In this document: in pieces, positions 27,311 through 33,903 of the stretch | Layout: each line of letters opens with the position of its first letter | How positions within the stretch are numbered: position 1 is the first letter of the stretch | DNA from: Hahella ganghwensis DSM 17046 | Lineage (GTDB): Bacteria; Pseudomonadota; Gammaproteobacteria; Pseudomonadales; Oleiphilaceae | NCBI RefSeq assembly: GCF_000376785.1 | Contig: NZ_AQXX01000131.1 | Span: 1 to 64,000 of the forward strand | DNA: 64,000 nt | Reading direction: 5' to 3' | Made by a program: the position numbers and the translations under genes | Notes under the pieces: model-generated | What the model saw: the letters and a program-made list of their open reading frames with translations, nothing else | Database searches by the model: none | Told to the model about the DNA's origin: nothing

Positions 27311-27338
27311 ATAAAAAAAGGTGGGACAAGCCCACCGG
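27311..27338 (-). terminator. Rho-independent terminator of the amylase gene
   Basis: On the minus strand GGTGGG and CCCACC (27331-27336 and 27320-27325) form a stem that is followed directly by seven T residues. It lies about 110 bases beyond the GH13 gene stop and well before recQ, so it separates the two transcripts. The rest of the 416-base gap holds the recQ tandem repeat and nothing else I can name. Confidence 0.85.
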
Positions 27339-27448
27339 AAAAATTGCGAGGAGTAGGTCTCGCAGGTCGAATCAATTTTCAATGTCGGTTTTCACTACCA
27401 GTGCGATAGGTCAAAGAGCAAAGCACTTAACCTGCTGTCGTAAAGCCT

Positions 27449-29074
27449 TCAAAATTCGCGGGTATATATGACAATGGAATAGGGCGGCATTGTGACCGAC
27501 CCAGAGCCAAGTTCTGCCCCGGACACATGATAGGTAAACGCCTGTTCCCAGTTCTCGTTCAGACCACCATAGTGGGCGGTTGCCTCTTTACGCCCCAGAT
27601 TGACGATGACCAAAGCTTCCTGACTCTCGGTCTTACGAGTGAATGTGAGCAGACTGGCAGCGTCCTGGCGGATATTGGCGAACTCACCTGTCTGCAAAGC
27701 GGGAATGCGGTTACGGGCGTTAATCACGTTGCGATAAAAACTCAGCAGGCTTTCCGGGTCTTCGCTCTCATCAGCCACATTATGCGTCGCCCGGTTTTCC
27801 GCTGGCAGTCGAAACATCCTGCGAGCGGTGGTGAAGCCTGCTGTATCATGATCTCCTGTCCAGCTCATCGGCGCCCTGAGGGCATGGTCGCCAAAGGCTT
27901 TTTCGCCATGCCCCATCCCAATTTCTTCGCCATAGTAGACAAACGGAATCCCCGGCAGGGTCATCAGCAGAGTCGCTGCCATTTTATAACTGGTTTCATC
28001 TCCCCCAACCTGCTTGATCACCCGATTACCGGTAAAGGCATCATGATTGGCCAGCATGATGGCCATCTCATTGTGCGGAGCCCGTTTTACCGCGCCAATC
28101 AGATCCCGGCTCGGCCAGCCATAGGTGGCACTGGCCATTAACTCTTTATGCATACCAAAATAAAAAGCACTGCCACAGGAGTCTTTTTCACCGACCTGGA
28201 GCGATCCCGTCGGATCTTCACACACCATGTACCGGTTATCGAATTCAGCCAGGGTTGCCTGAAGTTCCTGCAGAACCTGATCATTTTCCGGCTGGCTGAA
28301 CATGGCACCGTTGCCGTTCTCTACAAGAGATCCCACGGCATCAAAACGAAAGCCATCCACACCAAGGTTCATCCAGAAACGCAGATTGTCTTTGTGGAAT
28401 GCCATGACTTCCTCATTTTTCATATTGAAGTCCGGCATCTGCCCCCAGAATACGCCGTAGTAATATCCGTGCTTGCCCTGATGCCAGGTGTTCTCATAAT
28501 CCCAGCGCGGCCAGAAACGCTTTTCGTCCGTCCAGATATACCAGTCTCGTTTGTCGCTTTCAGGATGCTGACTGTCTTTGAATAACAGATTCAGGGCGGC
28601 ACTGTGATTGACCACATAATCCACAATAACGCCGATATTTCGCTTATGGGCTTCATCCAGCAGGCGTTTGAAGTCGTCGAGCGTGCCGTAATCCGGCTCC
28701 GTTGCACGGTAATCAACCACCGCATAACCGTGGTCGTTATCCTGGCTTTTCATCATCGGCATCAGCCAGATACCACCGATTCCCAGTTCCTGCAGATAAT
28801 CGAGCTTCTCAATGATGCCGTTGAAGTCACCAACGCCATTGCCATCACTGTCCTTGAATCCACGAACATAAATTTCCATGAATACCGCTTTGCGGTACCA
28901 GTCTTCCGGCAAAACAGATGCTTTGTTTTCCACCGCCACCGGCGATAGATCGAGGTCATCACTGAAATGAGTGACGGGCCCCGGTTGAGACAGAGGCTGA
29001 GACACGCAACCTGCTAGAAGCCCCCCAAGAACGCAAGCGGAGAACAGAGAACGGACAGAAGACATCATATGCAT
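27449..29074 (-). CDS. Alpha-amylase family (GH13) lipoprotein
   Basis: This glycoside hydrolase of about 541 residues is anchored as a lipoprotein (LGGLLAGC lipobox). All four GH13 regions are visible: VDYVVNHSA, GFRFDAVGSL with the nucleophile Asp, YMVCEDPTGS with the acid Glu, and MLANHDAF. It should act on alpha-glucans or short maltodextrins outside the inner membrane. No starch-uptake or maltose genes are near. The start is uncertain between a GTG at 29092 and ATGs at 29074, 29068 and 29065; I use 29074, although GAG spacing favours the slightly later ATGs. Confidence 0.9.
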   Translation of the reverse strand: MHMMSSVRSLFSACVLGGLLAGCVSQPLSQPGPVTHFSDDLDLSPVAVENKASVLPEDWYRKAVFMEIYVRGFKDSDGNGVGDFNGIIEKLDYLQELGIGGIWLMPMMKSQDNDHGYAVVDYRATEPDYGTLDDFKRLLDEAHKRNIGVIVDYVVNHSAALNLLFKDSQHPESDKRDWYIWTDEKRFWPRWDYENTWHQGKHGYYYGVFWGQMPDFNMKNEEVMAFHKDNLRFWMNLGVDGFRFDAVGSLVENGNGAMFSQPENDQVLQELQATLAEFDNRYMVCEDPTGSLQVGEKDSCGSAFYFGMHKELMASATYGWPSRDLIGAVKRAPHNEMAIMLANHDAFTGNRVIKQVGGDETSYKMAATLLMTLPGIPFVYYGEEIGMGHGEKAFGDHALRAPMSWTGDHDTAGFTTARRMFRLPAENRATHNVADESEDPESLLSFYRNVINARNRIPALQTGEFANIRQDAASLLTFTRKTESQEALVIVNLGRKEATAHYGGLNENWEQAFTYHVSGAELGSGSVTMPPYSIVIYTREF

Positions 29075-29207
29075 ACTCGTTTTTGTTATCACAATTCTGA
29101 TGTCAGAAGTCTGACCGTAACCGGTTCAAGAAAAATCCTCCCTCGCCGAAAAAAAGGGGCGGAGGTAACAGGAGGGCGTCTTTACAGCCAGTTCTGAAAA
29201 CTGTTTG

Positions 29208-31004
29208 TTAAAACCATTCAGGCTGCATGGACAGACAAGTCTCATCCAGGTTCTGCAACAGACGCGCATCACGCTCAGTAAGAGGAAGCTCCCAATGGTA
29301 AAAATACCGGGCTGCCTGCAGCTTGCCCTGATAGAACGCCACATCCGAACCTTGGGCCTGGGCAAGCTTGTCAGCAGCCACATTGGCCATGCGTAACCAC
29401 ATCCAGGCAACAATCGTGTGTCCGAAGAGATTCAGGAAACAGCTGGCATTGGCCAGAGTGACATCCGGCCCCCGGATTTTCATCGCATCAGCCAGAACCA
29501 TAAAAGTTCGATTCACAACTGTCAGGGTGTTCTCCAACTGAGTCGCCATCGTTTTTGTCATCTCGCCACTGGCTTTGATGTCTTTGGCGATTTCTTCCTG
29601 CAGCAGCATCAACCCCTGACCATTGTTCAGCCAGACTTTTCGTCCCAGAAGATCCAATGCCTGAATACCATTGGTCCCTTCATGAATGGGGTTCAACCGG
29701 TTATCCCGCCAATACTGCTCCACCGGATATTCCCGAGTATAACCGGCACCACCCAACACCTGAATCGCCAGGTCATTGGCCTTGGTGCAATACTCTGAAG
29801 GCCAGGCTTTTATCACTGGCGTTAACAGATCCAGCAATAATGACGCCTTCTGACGATCTGATTCGTTTTCCATCGTGTGCTGATCATCAATCAGGGAAGC
29901 GCCATACATACATAGTGCATAACCGCCTTCCACGTAGGATTTCTGTGCCAGCAGCATACGCTTCACATCTGTATGCTCGACAATGGCCACTGGTGGTTCT
30001 GCTGGGTCAGCCGCGGAAGGCAGGCGTCCCTGAGTTCGCTCTTTGGCGTACTGTAGTGAATATTGATAGCCCTGATAGCCGATGACCACCGAACCGAAAC
30101 CCACTCCCAGACGAGCCTCATTCATCATCTGGAACATATACCGGAGTCCCTGATGCGGCTCCCCTACCAGATAGCCGATACACTCATCATCATCGCCAAA
30201 ACTCAGCGCAGTGGATGTGGTACCGCGATAACCGAGTTTATGGATCAGGCCGGCCAGACTGACACCATTGAACTCACCAACCTGCCCTGAACTATCCACT
30301 CGTTTTTTCGGCACAATAAACAGCGAAATCCCCTTCACTCCCGCCGGAGCTCCCTTAATCTTGGCCAGCACCAGATGCACGATATTATCGGTAAGTTCGT
30401 GCTCCCCCCCGGAGATATATAGCTTGCTACCTTTGATACTATAGGTGCCATCCTCTTTCGGCGTGGCATTGGAACGTATATCCGCCAGCGATGAACCCGC
30501 ATGAGGCTCGGTCAACGCCATGGTGCCGCTAAAACGCCCGTTCAACATGGGTTCCAGAAATCGTTCTTTCAGCTCATCACTGGCAAAGGTACGAATCAGA
30601 TTTGCTGCCGCCATGGTCAAAAACGGGTATCCGGTGGTAGCAGGATTGGCTGCGGTAAAGTAACCCATCGCCGAGGTCATCACCGTTTCCGGCAATTGCA
30701 TCCCACCTTCCTCAAAGCTCAGCCGACCACGAATAAAGCCCGCCTGGGCAAAAGCATCAAAGGCTGCTTTCACCTCCGGAATCATGCTGACTTTCTCGCC
30801 ATCAAATGTCGGTTCATGTTTGTCCGCCTGCATGTTATGCGGCGCAAACAAATCCGTCGCGAGTTTCTCCGCAGTATCCAGAGTTGCCTCAAATGTTTCC
30901 CGGGAGTGCTCACTGAATTGGGGTCGTCTCGTCAGCTTGTCGGTATCCAGTACCTCAAACAATTGAAAACTGACTTCGCGACGGTTAAGAACCGAATGGG
31001 ACAT
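29208..31004 (-). CDS. Acyl-CoA dehydrogenase, large (about 600-residue) type
   Basis: This FAD-dependent dehydrogenase of about 598 residues opens beta-oxidation by forming a trans-2-enoyl-CoA. The core motifs are present: MALTEPHAGSSLADIRSNA in the flavin/substrate region, KLYISGGEHELTDNIVHLVL, and QVLGGAGYTREYPVEQYWRD, then NPIHEGTNGIQALDLLGRK with the catalytic-base region. The N-terminal and C-terminal extensions are characteristic of the larger subfamily. The ATG at 31004 has GGAG nine to ten bases upstream; a GTG at 31019 is less likely. It is monocistronic. Preferred chain length cannot be told. Confidence 0.92.
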   Translation of the reverse strand: MSHSVLNRREVSFQLFEVLDTDKLTRRPQFSEHSRETFEATLDTAEKLATDLFAPHNMQADKHEPTFDGEKVSMIPEVKAAFDAFAQAGFIRGRLSFEEGGMQLPETVMTSAMGYFTAANPATTGYPFLTMAAANLIRTFASDELKERFLEPMLNGRFSGTMALTEPHAGSSLADIRSNATPKEDGTYSIKGSKLYISGGEHELTDNIVHLVLAKIKGAPAGVKGISLFIVPKKRVDSSGQVGEFNGVSLAGLIHKLGYRGTTSTALSFGDDDECIGYLVGEPHQGLRYMFQMMNEARLGVGFGSVVIGYQGYQYSLQYAKERTQGRLPSAADPAEPPVAIVEHTDVKRMLLAQKSYVEGGYALCMYGASLIDDQHTMENESDRQKASLLLDLLTPVIKAWPSEYCTKANDLAIQVLGGAGYTREYPVEQYWRDNRLNPIHEGTNGIQALDLLGRKVWLNNGQGLMLLQEEIAKDIKASGEMTKTMATQLENTLTVVNRTFMVLADAMKIRGPDVTLANASCFLNLFGHTIVAWMWLRMANVAADKLAQAQGSDVAFYQGKLQAARYFYHWELPLTERDARLLQNLDETCLSMQPEWF

Positions 31005-31254
31005 GATGCTTTTCTCCACATGACATGGCTTGGCTTTGATCCGCCTGAGGGTATCAGGGAAGTTTAGTCTGACAGGGAGAGAGAATGTAGAACACTGGCA
31101 GCTATGACACAGAATTGGTGGATAGAGACAGAGAGATCAGATATAACACCTGACCAATTACACAGAAACTCGGATACTAGCAGGCTACCGAAGTTGGCAA
31201 ATCAAGACACCCAACGATTTCCTGTAAAAATCCAAGTAAGGCGAGTTCAGCGAG

Positions 31255-31632
31255 ATGGAAATAATTTATAAATTGCCCCTAATATCTATCAGTTTGCTAA
31301 TGATGTCCTGCGCCTCCTTCCAGACGCCAGAGCAACAAGTTACAGACGTCTATGTCGAAGATTTTCAATCAGACGATATTGACGCCTGCCGACCATCCGA
31401 TGTCGATTTAAGCCATCAGGAAGCAGAAGAATTCTTTTCGAGATCCGAGAAAGTGGAATATGAGGTGATACACGACCATTACAATGTTGCACCGTGCTAC
31501 ATAGAAGGCGTGCTCAAATTAGATGGACAAATCTGCGACTGGAAAATTCAGGCTTCTGCCATTGGAAGCATCCGTTGTGATGACGAAGTTAGCGACTTTG
31601 TCTGCGATTCCTGCGAGGATTTGTTTGATTAG
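31255..31632 (+). CDS. Small lipoprotein of unknown function
   Basis: This 125-residue predicted lipoprotein has hydrophobic start LPLISISLLMMSC with Cys near residue 19. The mature part is very acidic and holds six further Cys (DACRPSD, APCYIEG, GQICDWK, SIRCDDE, then DFVCDSCEDLFD at the C-terminus), so disulfides are likely. I recognise no family. It begins a stretch of A+T-richer, poorly conserved genes between two core genes, consistent with an accessory islet. Confidence 0.7.
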   Translation: MEIIYKLPLISISLLMMSCASFQTPEQQVTDVYVEDFQSDDIDACRPSDVDLSHQEAEEFFSRSEKVEYEVIHDHYNVAPCYIEGVLKLDGQICDWKIQASAIGSIRCDDEVSDFVCDSCEDLFD

Positions 31633-31649
31633 GCTTGGCTACAAATCAA

Positions 31650-31676
31650 GGTGTCTGACTCTGCGAGTCTGACACC
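31650..31676. repeat. Intergenic palindrome, copy 1 (inverted orientation)
   Basis: GGTGTCTGACTC and GAGTCTGACACC flank TGC, giving 12-base arms with one central mismatch. It is the reverse-complement form of copies 2 and 3. It lies 18 bases after the small lipoprotein gene. Confidence 0.75.
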
Positions 31677-31709
31677 GCCTATCTGAGCTCAGGTTCGTAC
31701 GGGACCAAC

Positions 31710-31734
31710 GGGTCAGACTCGTAGAGTCAGACCC
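31710..31734. repeat. Intergenic palindrome, copy 2
   Basis: GGGTCAGACTC, GTA and GAGTCAGACCC make 11-base arms with one mismatch. The preceding CAAC is shared with copy 3. It lies in the convergent spacer before the P-loop NTPase gene. Confidence 0.78.
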
Positions 31735-31831
31735 GGAATAGCGGCAAAGTTCAAGGGGTGAATTTGACATTAAGGCGTATGGGCTGTCTGAAACGCCAGT
31801 AGCTTGATAGGCTCTCTAAAGAACAACCAAA

Positions 31832-32335
31832 CTACACGGTAAAACTATTCAATTCCCTCACTGAGGTGATTCTATAAATATTTTTCCCTTGCCCACGGGA
31901 TTGAATTTTTTCAAACAACTCAGGCGTCCAAAACCTGGGAGACAGTCGCAGGAACTTCCAACTGGCCAGTGTGCCTTTTAATACTGAACTACCCTCAGGC
32001 CACCCTTCAGGCTTTGCAAATATGCTCTTGAGCAGCCTTTTGGTCACCCACCAGTAGTGCACAGGATATGGTAGATCAACATAGATCAGCGTATCTGCGG
32101 CATCAATGCGAGACCAAAACGACTCTAACGTACCAAGACCTTCGATAATCCAGCTATCTGCGTTAATTAGTGCGGCATGTTTTTTGGAATACTCTTCTGG
32201 CGAAATTCGTTCGCCATTTTTCTGGTACTCAATTAAATCTAACGCCCAGAGTTTGATGCCGGATTGGGCTGATAGCTTTCTGCTCAGGGTGGATTTTCCG
32301 CCTCCTGGTTTCCCAAATACTGCCACTTTTTTCAT
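31832..32335 (-). CDS. P-loop NTPase, adenylate-kinase-like
   Basis: This protein of about 167 residues opens MKKVAVFGKPGGGKSTLSRK, with the Walker A motif right at the N-terminus, and then WALDLIEYQKNG and WIIEGLGTLESFWSRIDAADTLIYVDLPY. This matches small kinase-like proteins often labelled topology-modulation (FlaR-related) or adenylate-kinase family; the substrate is unknown. The start at 32335 is preferred over the in-frame upstream extension because the P-loop normally begins the chain; AAGGA lies about 11 bases upstream. Copies of one palindrome flank the gene on both sides. Confidence 0.75.
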   Translation of the reverse strand: MKKVAVFGKPGGGKSTLSRKLSAQSGIKLWALDLIEYQKNGERISPEEYSKKHAALINADSWIIEGLGTLESFWSRIDAADTLIYVDLPYPVHYWWVTKRLLKSIFAKPEGWPEGSSVLKGTLASWKFLRLSPRFWTPELFEKIQSRGQGKNIYRITSVRELNSFTV

Positions 32336-32393
32336 TTTGGGGTGAGTCCTTGTGTTTGGTATTGGTATCAAATAGCCGTAGGTATTCAACAAC

Positions 32394-32418
32394 GGGTCAG
32401 ACTCGCAGAGTCAGACCC
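32394..32418. repeat. Intergenic palindrome, copy 3
   Basis: GGGTCAGACTC, GCA and GAGTCAGACCC differ from copy 2 by one base in the centre. TTTT follows on the plus strand. The element sits between the end of the antitoxin-like gene and the start of the NTPase gene. Confidence 0.8.
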
Positions 32419-32429
32419 TTTTCCTTAAT

Positions 32430-32672
32430 CTAGCGATCCCGCTGTTTTATGGAAATTGACTGAACCTCTCGAAGATCTACAGATTGCTTTTCAGCTTTCT
32501 GAAAGGTGTATAAAAGATTATCGTAAAATAAGAGGTCTTCTTGTATATCCAATCTCTCATCATCATCCAGTTCTCCTGAATCGACATCAGACTTCAGCAG
32601 ACCAATGTAGCCCTCCAGGGCTGCTCTGATATAAGATATTTCTTTATATGTCAGGTCTCTATTTTTGCTCAT
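32430..32672 (-). CDS. Small helical protein, putative immunity/antitoxin partner (Tsi2-like by position)
   Basis: This 80-residue acidic, fully helical-looking protein (LTYKEISYIRAALEGYIGLL, GELDDDERLDIQEDLLFYDN) has no recognised family. Its ATG overlaps the stop of the preceding toxin-like gene as ATGA, so translation is coupled. Tsi2, the partner of Tse2 in Pseudomonas aeruginosa, is likewise a small (77-residue) acidic helical protein encoded directly after the toxin. The role as neutraliser is inferred from order, overlap, size and charge; sequence similarity to Tsi2 is not evident by eye. Confidence 0.6.
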   Translation of the reverse strand: MSKNRDLTYKEISYIRAALEGYIGLLKSDVDSGELDDDERLDIQEDLLFYDNLLYTFQKAEKQSVDLREVQSISIKQRDR

Positions 32673-33004
32673 AATACAATGCTCATTTGGCTGCCAATTT
32701 CCGCTAACTTTTCTTTAAATGAAGCCATAGGCATATCGTATTCCGGTTGGAGAGCATCATGGAAGTGTCCGTGCTGATCAGGGTGAACATCTTTCGCAAT
32801 AATAATTCCGGACGGAATTTCTGCAGATTTAGGCAAGAAAAACCAGCAATCGTTAACCCCCATCTTAAGCTTTGGGCTCATAGCATCAAATAACGAGACA
32901 CCTCCAGATTTCCCAAGAACAAAGAGCTCACGCCCTTCCGAGTAGGTTATAATCTCATTTCGCTTGCTGACAAGCGCCTTTGTCCGTCTATTGACACTGG
33001 TCAT
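32669..33004 (-). CDS. Tse2-like toxin domain protein (putative)
   Basis: This 111-residue protein shows a run of motifs in the same order as the C-terminal part of Tse2: GGVSLFDAMSP (Tse2 GGTSVFD), NDCWFFLPKSAEIPSGIII (DGDFVIPDGTDIPPDL), a conserved D, then HFHDALQPEYDMPMASFKE (HYTIMPAKPM with following acidic residues). Tse2 is a cell-killing protein related to ADP-ribosyltransferases; it acts in the cytoplasm and is held by Tsi2. The chain here is shorter than Tse2 (158 residues). The assignment is by recalled motif comparison and needs a profile search. It overlaps the next gene by 4 bases. Confidence 0.6.
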   Translation of the reverse strand: MTSVNRRTKALVSKRNEIITYSEGRELFVLGKSGGVSLFDAMSPKLKMGVNDCWFFLPKSAEIPSGIIIAKDVHPDQHGHFHDALQPEYDMPMASFKEKLAEIGSQMSIVL

Positions 33005-33053
33005 GGGCCTATCATCTTCATGATGTCGGATTCTAGTTATGCGAGGATTATCC

Positions 33054-33158
33054 TTATTCCCATCCTTTTAGGTAGATTACTGATTTAGCGGTCTTGATTT
33101 GCTCCCTATAAACAGATTCGGCTTGAGATTTGGTTAAAGTGGTATCCAAGATGGCCAT
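33054..33158 (-). CDS. 34-codon ORF with a very strong ribosome-binding site, upstream of the toxin-like gene
   Basis: On the minus strand AGGAGGTAAT precedes the ATG at 33158, the best Shine-Dalgarno site in this region. The product begins MAILDTTLTKSQAESVYREQ and ends IYLKGWE with TAA. It is basic to neutral and probably helical. It lies 49 bases before the toxin-like gene on the same strand, so it could be a leader peptide, a third component, or the stump of a deleted gene. I know no homologue. Confidence 0.45.
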   Translation of the reverse strand: MAILDTTLTKSQAESVYREQIKTAKSVIYLKGWE

Positions 33159-33370
33159 ATTACCTCCTTTGTACTAGTGCTGCATTGAGACAACCATTTT
33201 GCCTAACGGAGAAAATAAGGACCAAATCGACTTTGGTCAATCACTAAAAGTGTATAGGCTTTGCTTAACATTAACTGTAAGGCCTATGTTAATCCATAAC
33301 CCCTAAATACTAACCCTTATAGAATGATACAAAGTGATCTCATAAGGTTTCAGGGAAGCTCGCAGGCATA

Positions 33371-33613
33371 TTGGAAAACAGAGTAGCATGGTGTGCTGGC
33401 ACACCAGATAAAAATGGCAATTATGTAGTAGCCATTCTCTACAAAAATGGTTTGGGAACGATCTCGACTGATAGATTCCAGGTGGGAAGGGGCTGGTCTT
33501 CCGATGACAACATTATTGCCTACATTCCTTTTAGAGATGTACTTAATGCGGCAAGGATCGAATGGCCAGAAGAACTAACGCCTGATTCCAAAAACTCCAA
33601 CGAAACTCTCTAG
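33371..33613 (+). CDS. Small protein of unknown function
   Basis: This 80-residue soluble protein (VAWCAGTPDKNGNYVVAILY, GWSSDDNIIAYIPFRDVLNA) is reminiscent of short phage-encoded proteins that end in a W-S-D-D...I...Y/W-M/I-P pattern (DUF551-like), but this is weak. It starts with TTG at 33371 and has no convincing ribosome-binding site. It is followed nine bases later by a small membrane protein gene, so the two may form a unit. Confidence 0.5.
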   Translation: MENRVAWCAGTPDKNGNYVVAILYKNGLGTISTDRFQVGRGWSSDDNIIAYIPFRDVLNAARIEWPEELTPDSKNSNETL

Positions 33614-33622
33614 CCACAACAC

Positions 33623-33859
33623 ATGAAAAAATTCCTCCACGGGCTAATTGAATTTCTCCTTGGCGGAGTCGCCAGTGGGGCAATCATTTATGCTCTGGCA
33701 GTGCTGCTGGGAAAAATCCTGCTTATCATTGCCGATGGACCTGTATTTCAGGGAGAAGATGAGTTCTCGCGGAACTTTCTCATCTTCTCTGTGATGTTTC
33801 TTATCGCTGTTCTCGTCGGCTCTATTGTCGGTTGCCGATGGGCGCTTCGGCGGTGGTAG
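33623..33859 (+). CDS. Small two-helix membrane protein
   Basis: This 78-residue protein has two hydrophobic helices at about residues 8-37 and 50-72 joined by an acidic loop (GPVFQGEDEFSR), ending WALRRW. I recognise no family. It sits at the right end of the accessory islet, convergent with acnA, with a 9-bp hairpin between them. Confidence 0.55.
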   Translation: MKKFLHGLIEFLLGGVASGAIIYALAVLLGKILLIIADGPVFQGEDEFSRNFLIFSVMFLIAVLVGSIVGCRWALRRW

Positions 33860-33861
33860 GC

Positions 33862-33885
33862 TCCGTCGAGAAACAACTCGACGGA
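33862..33885. terminator. Hairpin between the small membrane protein gene and acnA
   Basis: TCCGTCGAG at 33862-33870 pairs perfectly with CTCGACGGA at 33877-33885 around AAACAA. It sits between convergent genes. There is no T-run, so it is a candidate two-way terminator only. Confidence 0.5.
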
Positions 33886-33903
33886 ATCCAGCACCTCGGT
33901 CCC

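Noticed and set aside
27527-28141. 204-codon plus-strand frame inside the amylase gene
   Set aside because: Antisense to a GH13 gene whose catalytic motifs are all intact; its product shows no family features.
31650-32418. CRISPR-like repeats
   Set aside because: Only three copies, differing orientation, no regular spacers (distances of about 60 and 684 bases) and no cas genes; they are palindromic intergenic elements.
32669-33004. Toxin-like gene as a type VI secreted effector served by the sheath-like gene at 2.4 kb
   Set aside because: The genes are 29 kb apart, the sheath-like gene is itself an orphan and no tube, spike or adaptor gene is present; a stand-alone toxin-antitoxin reading needs fewer assumptions.
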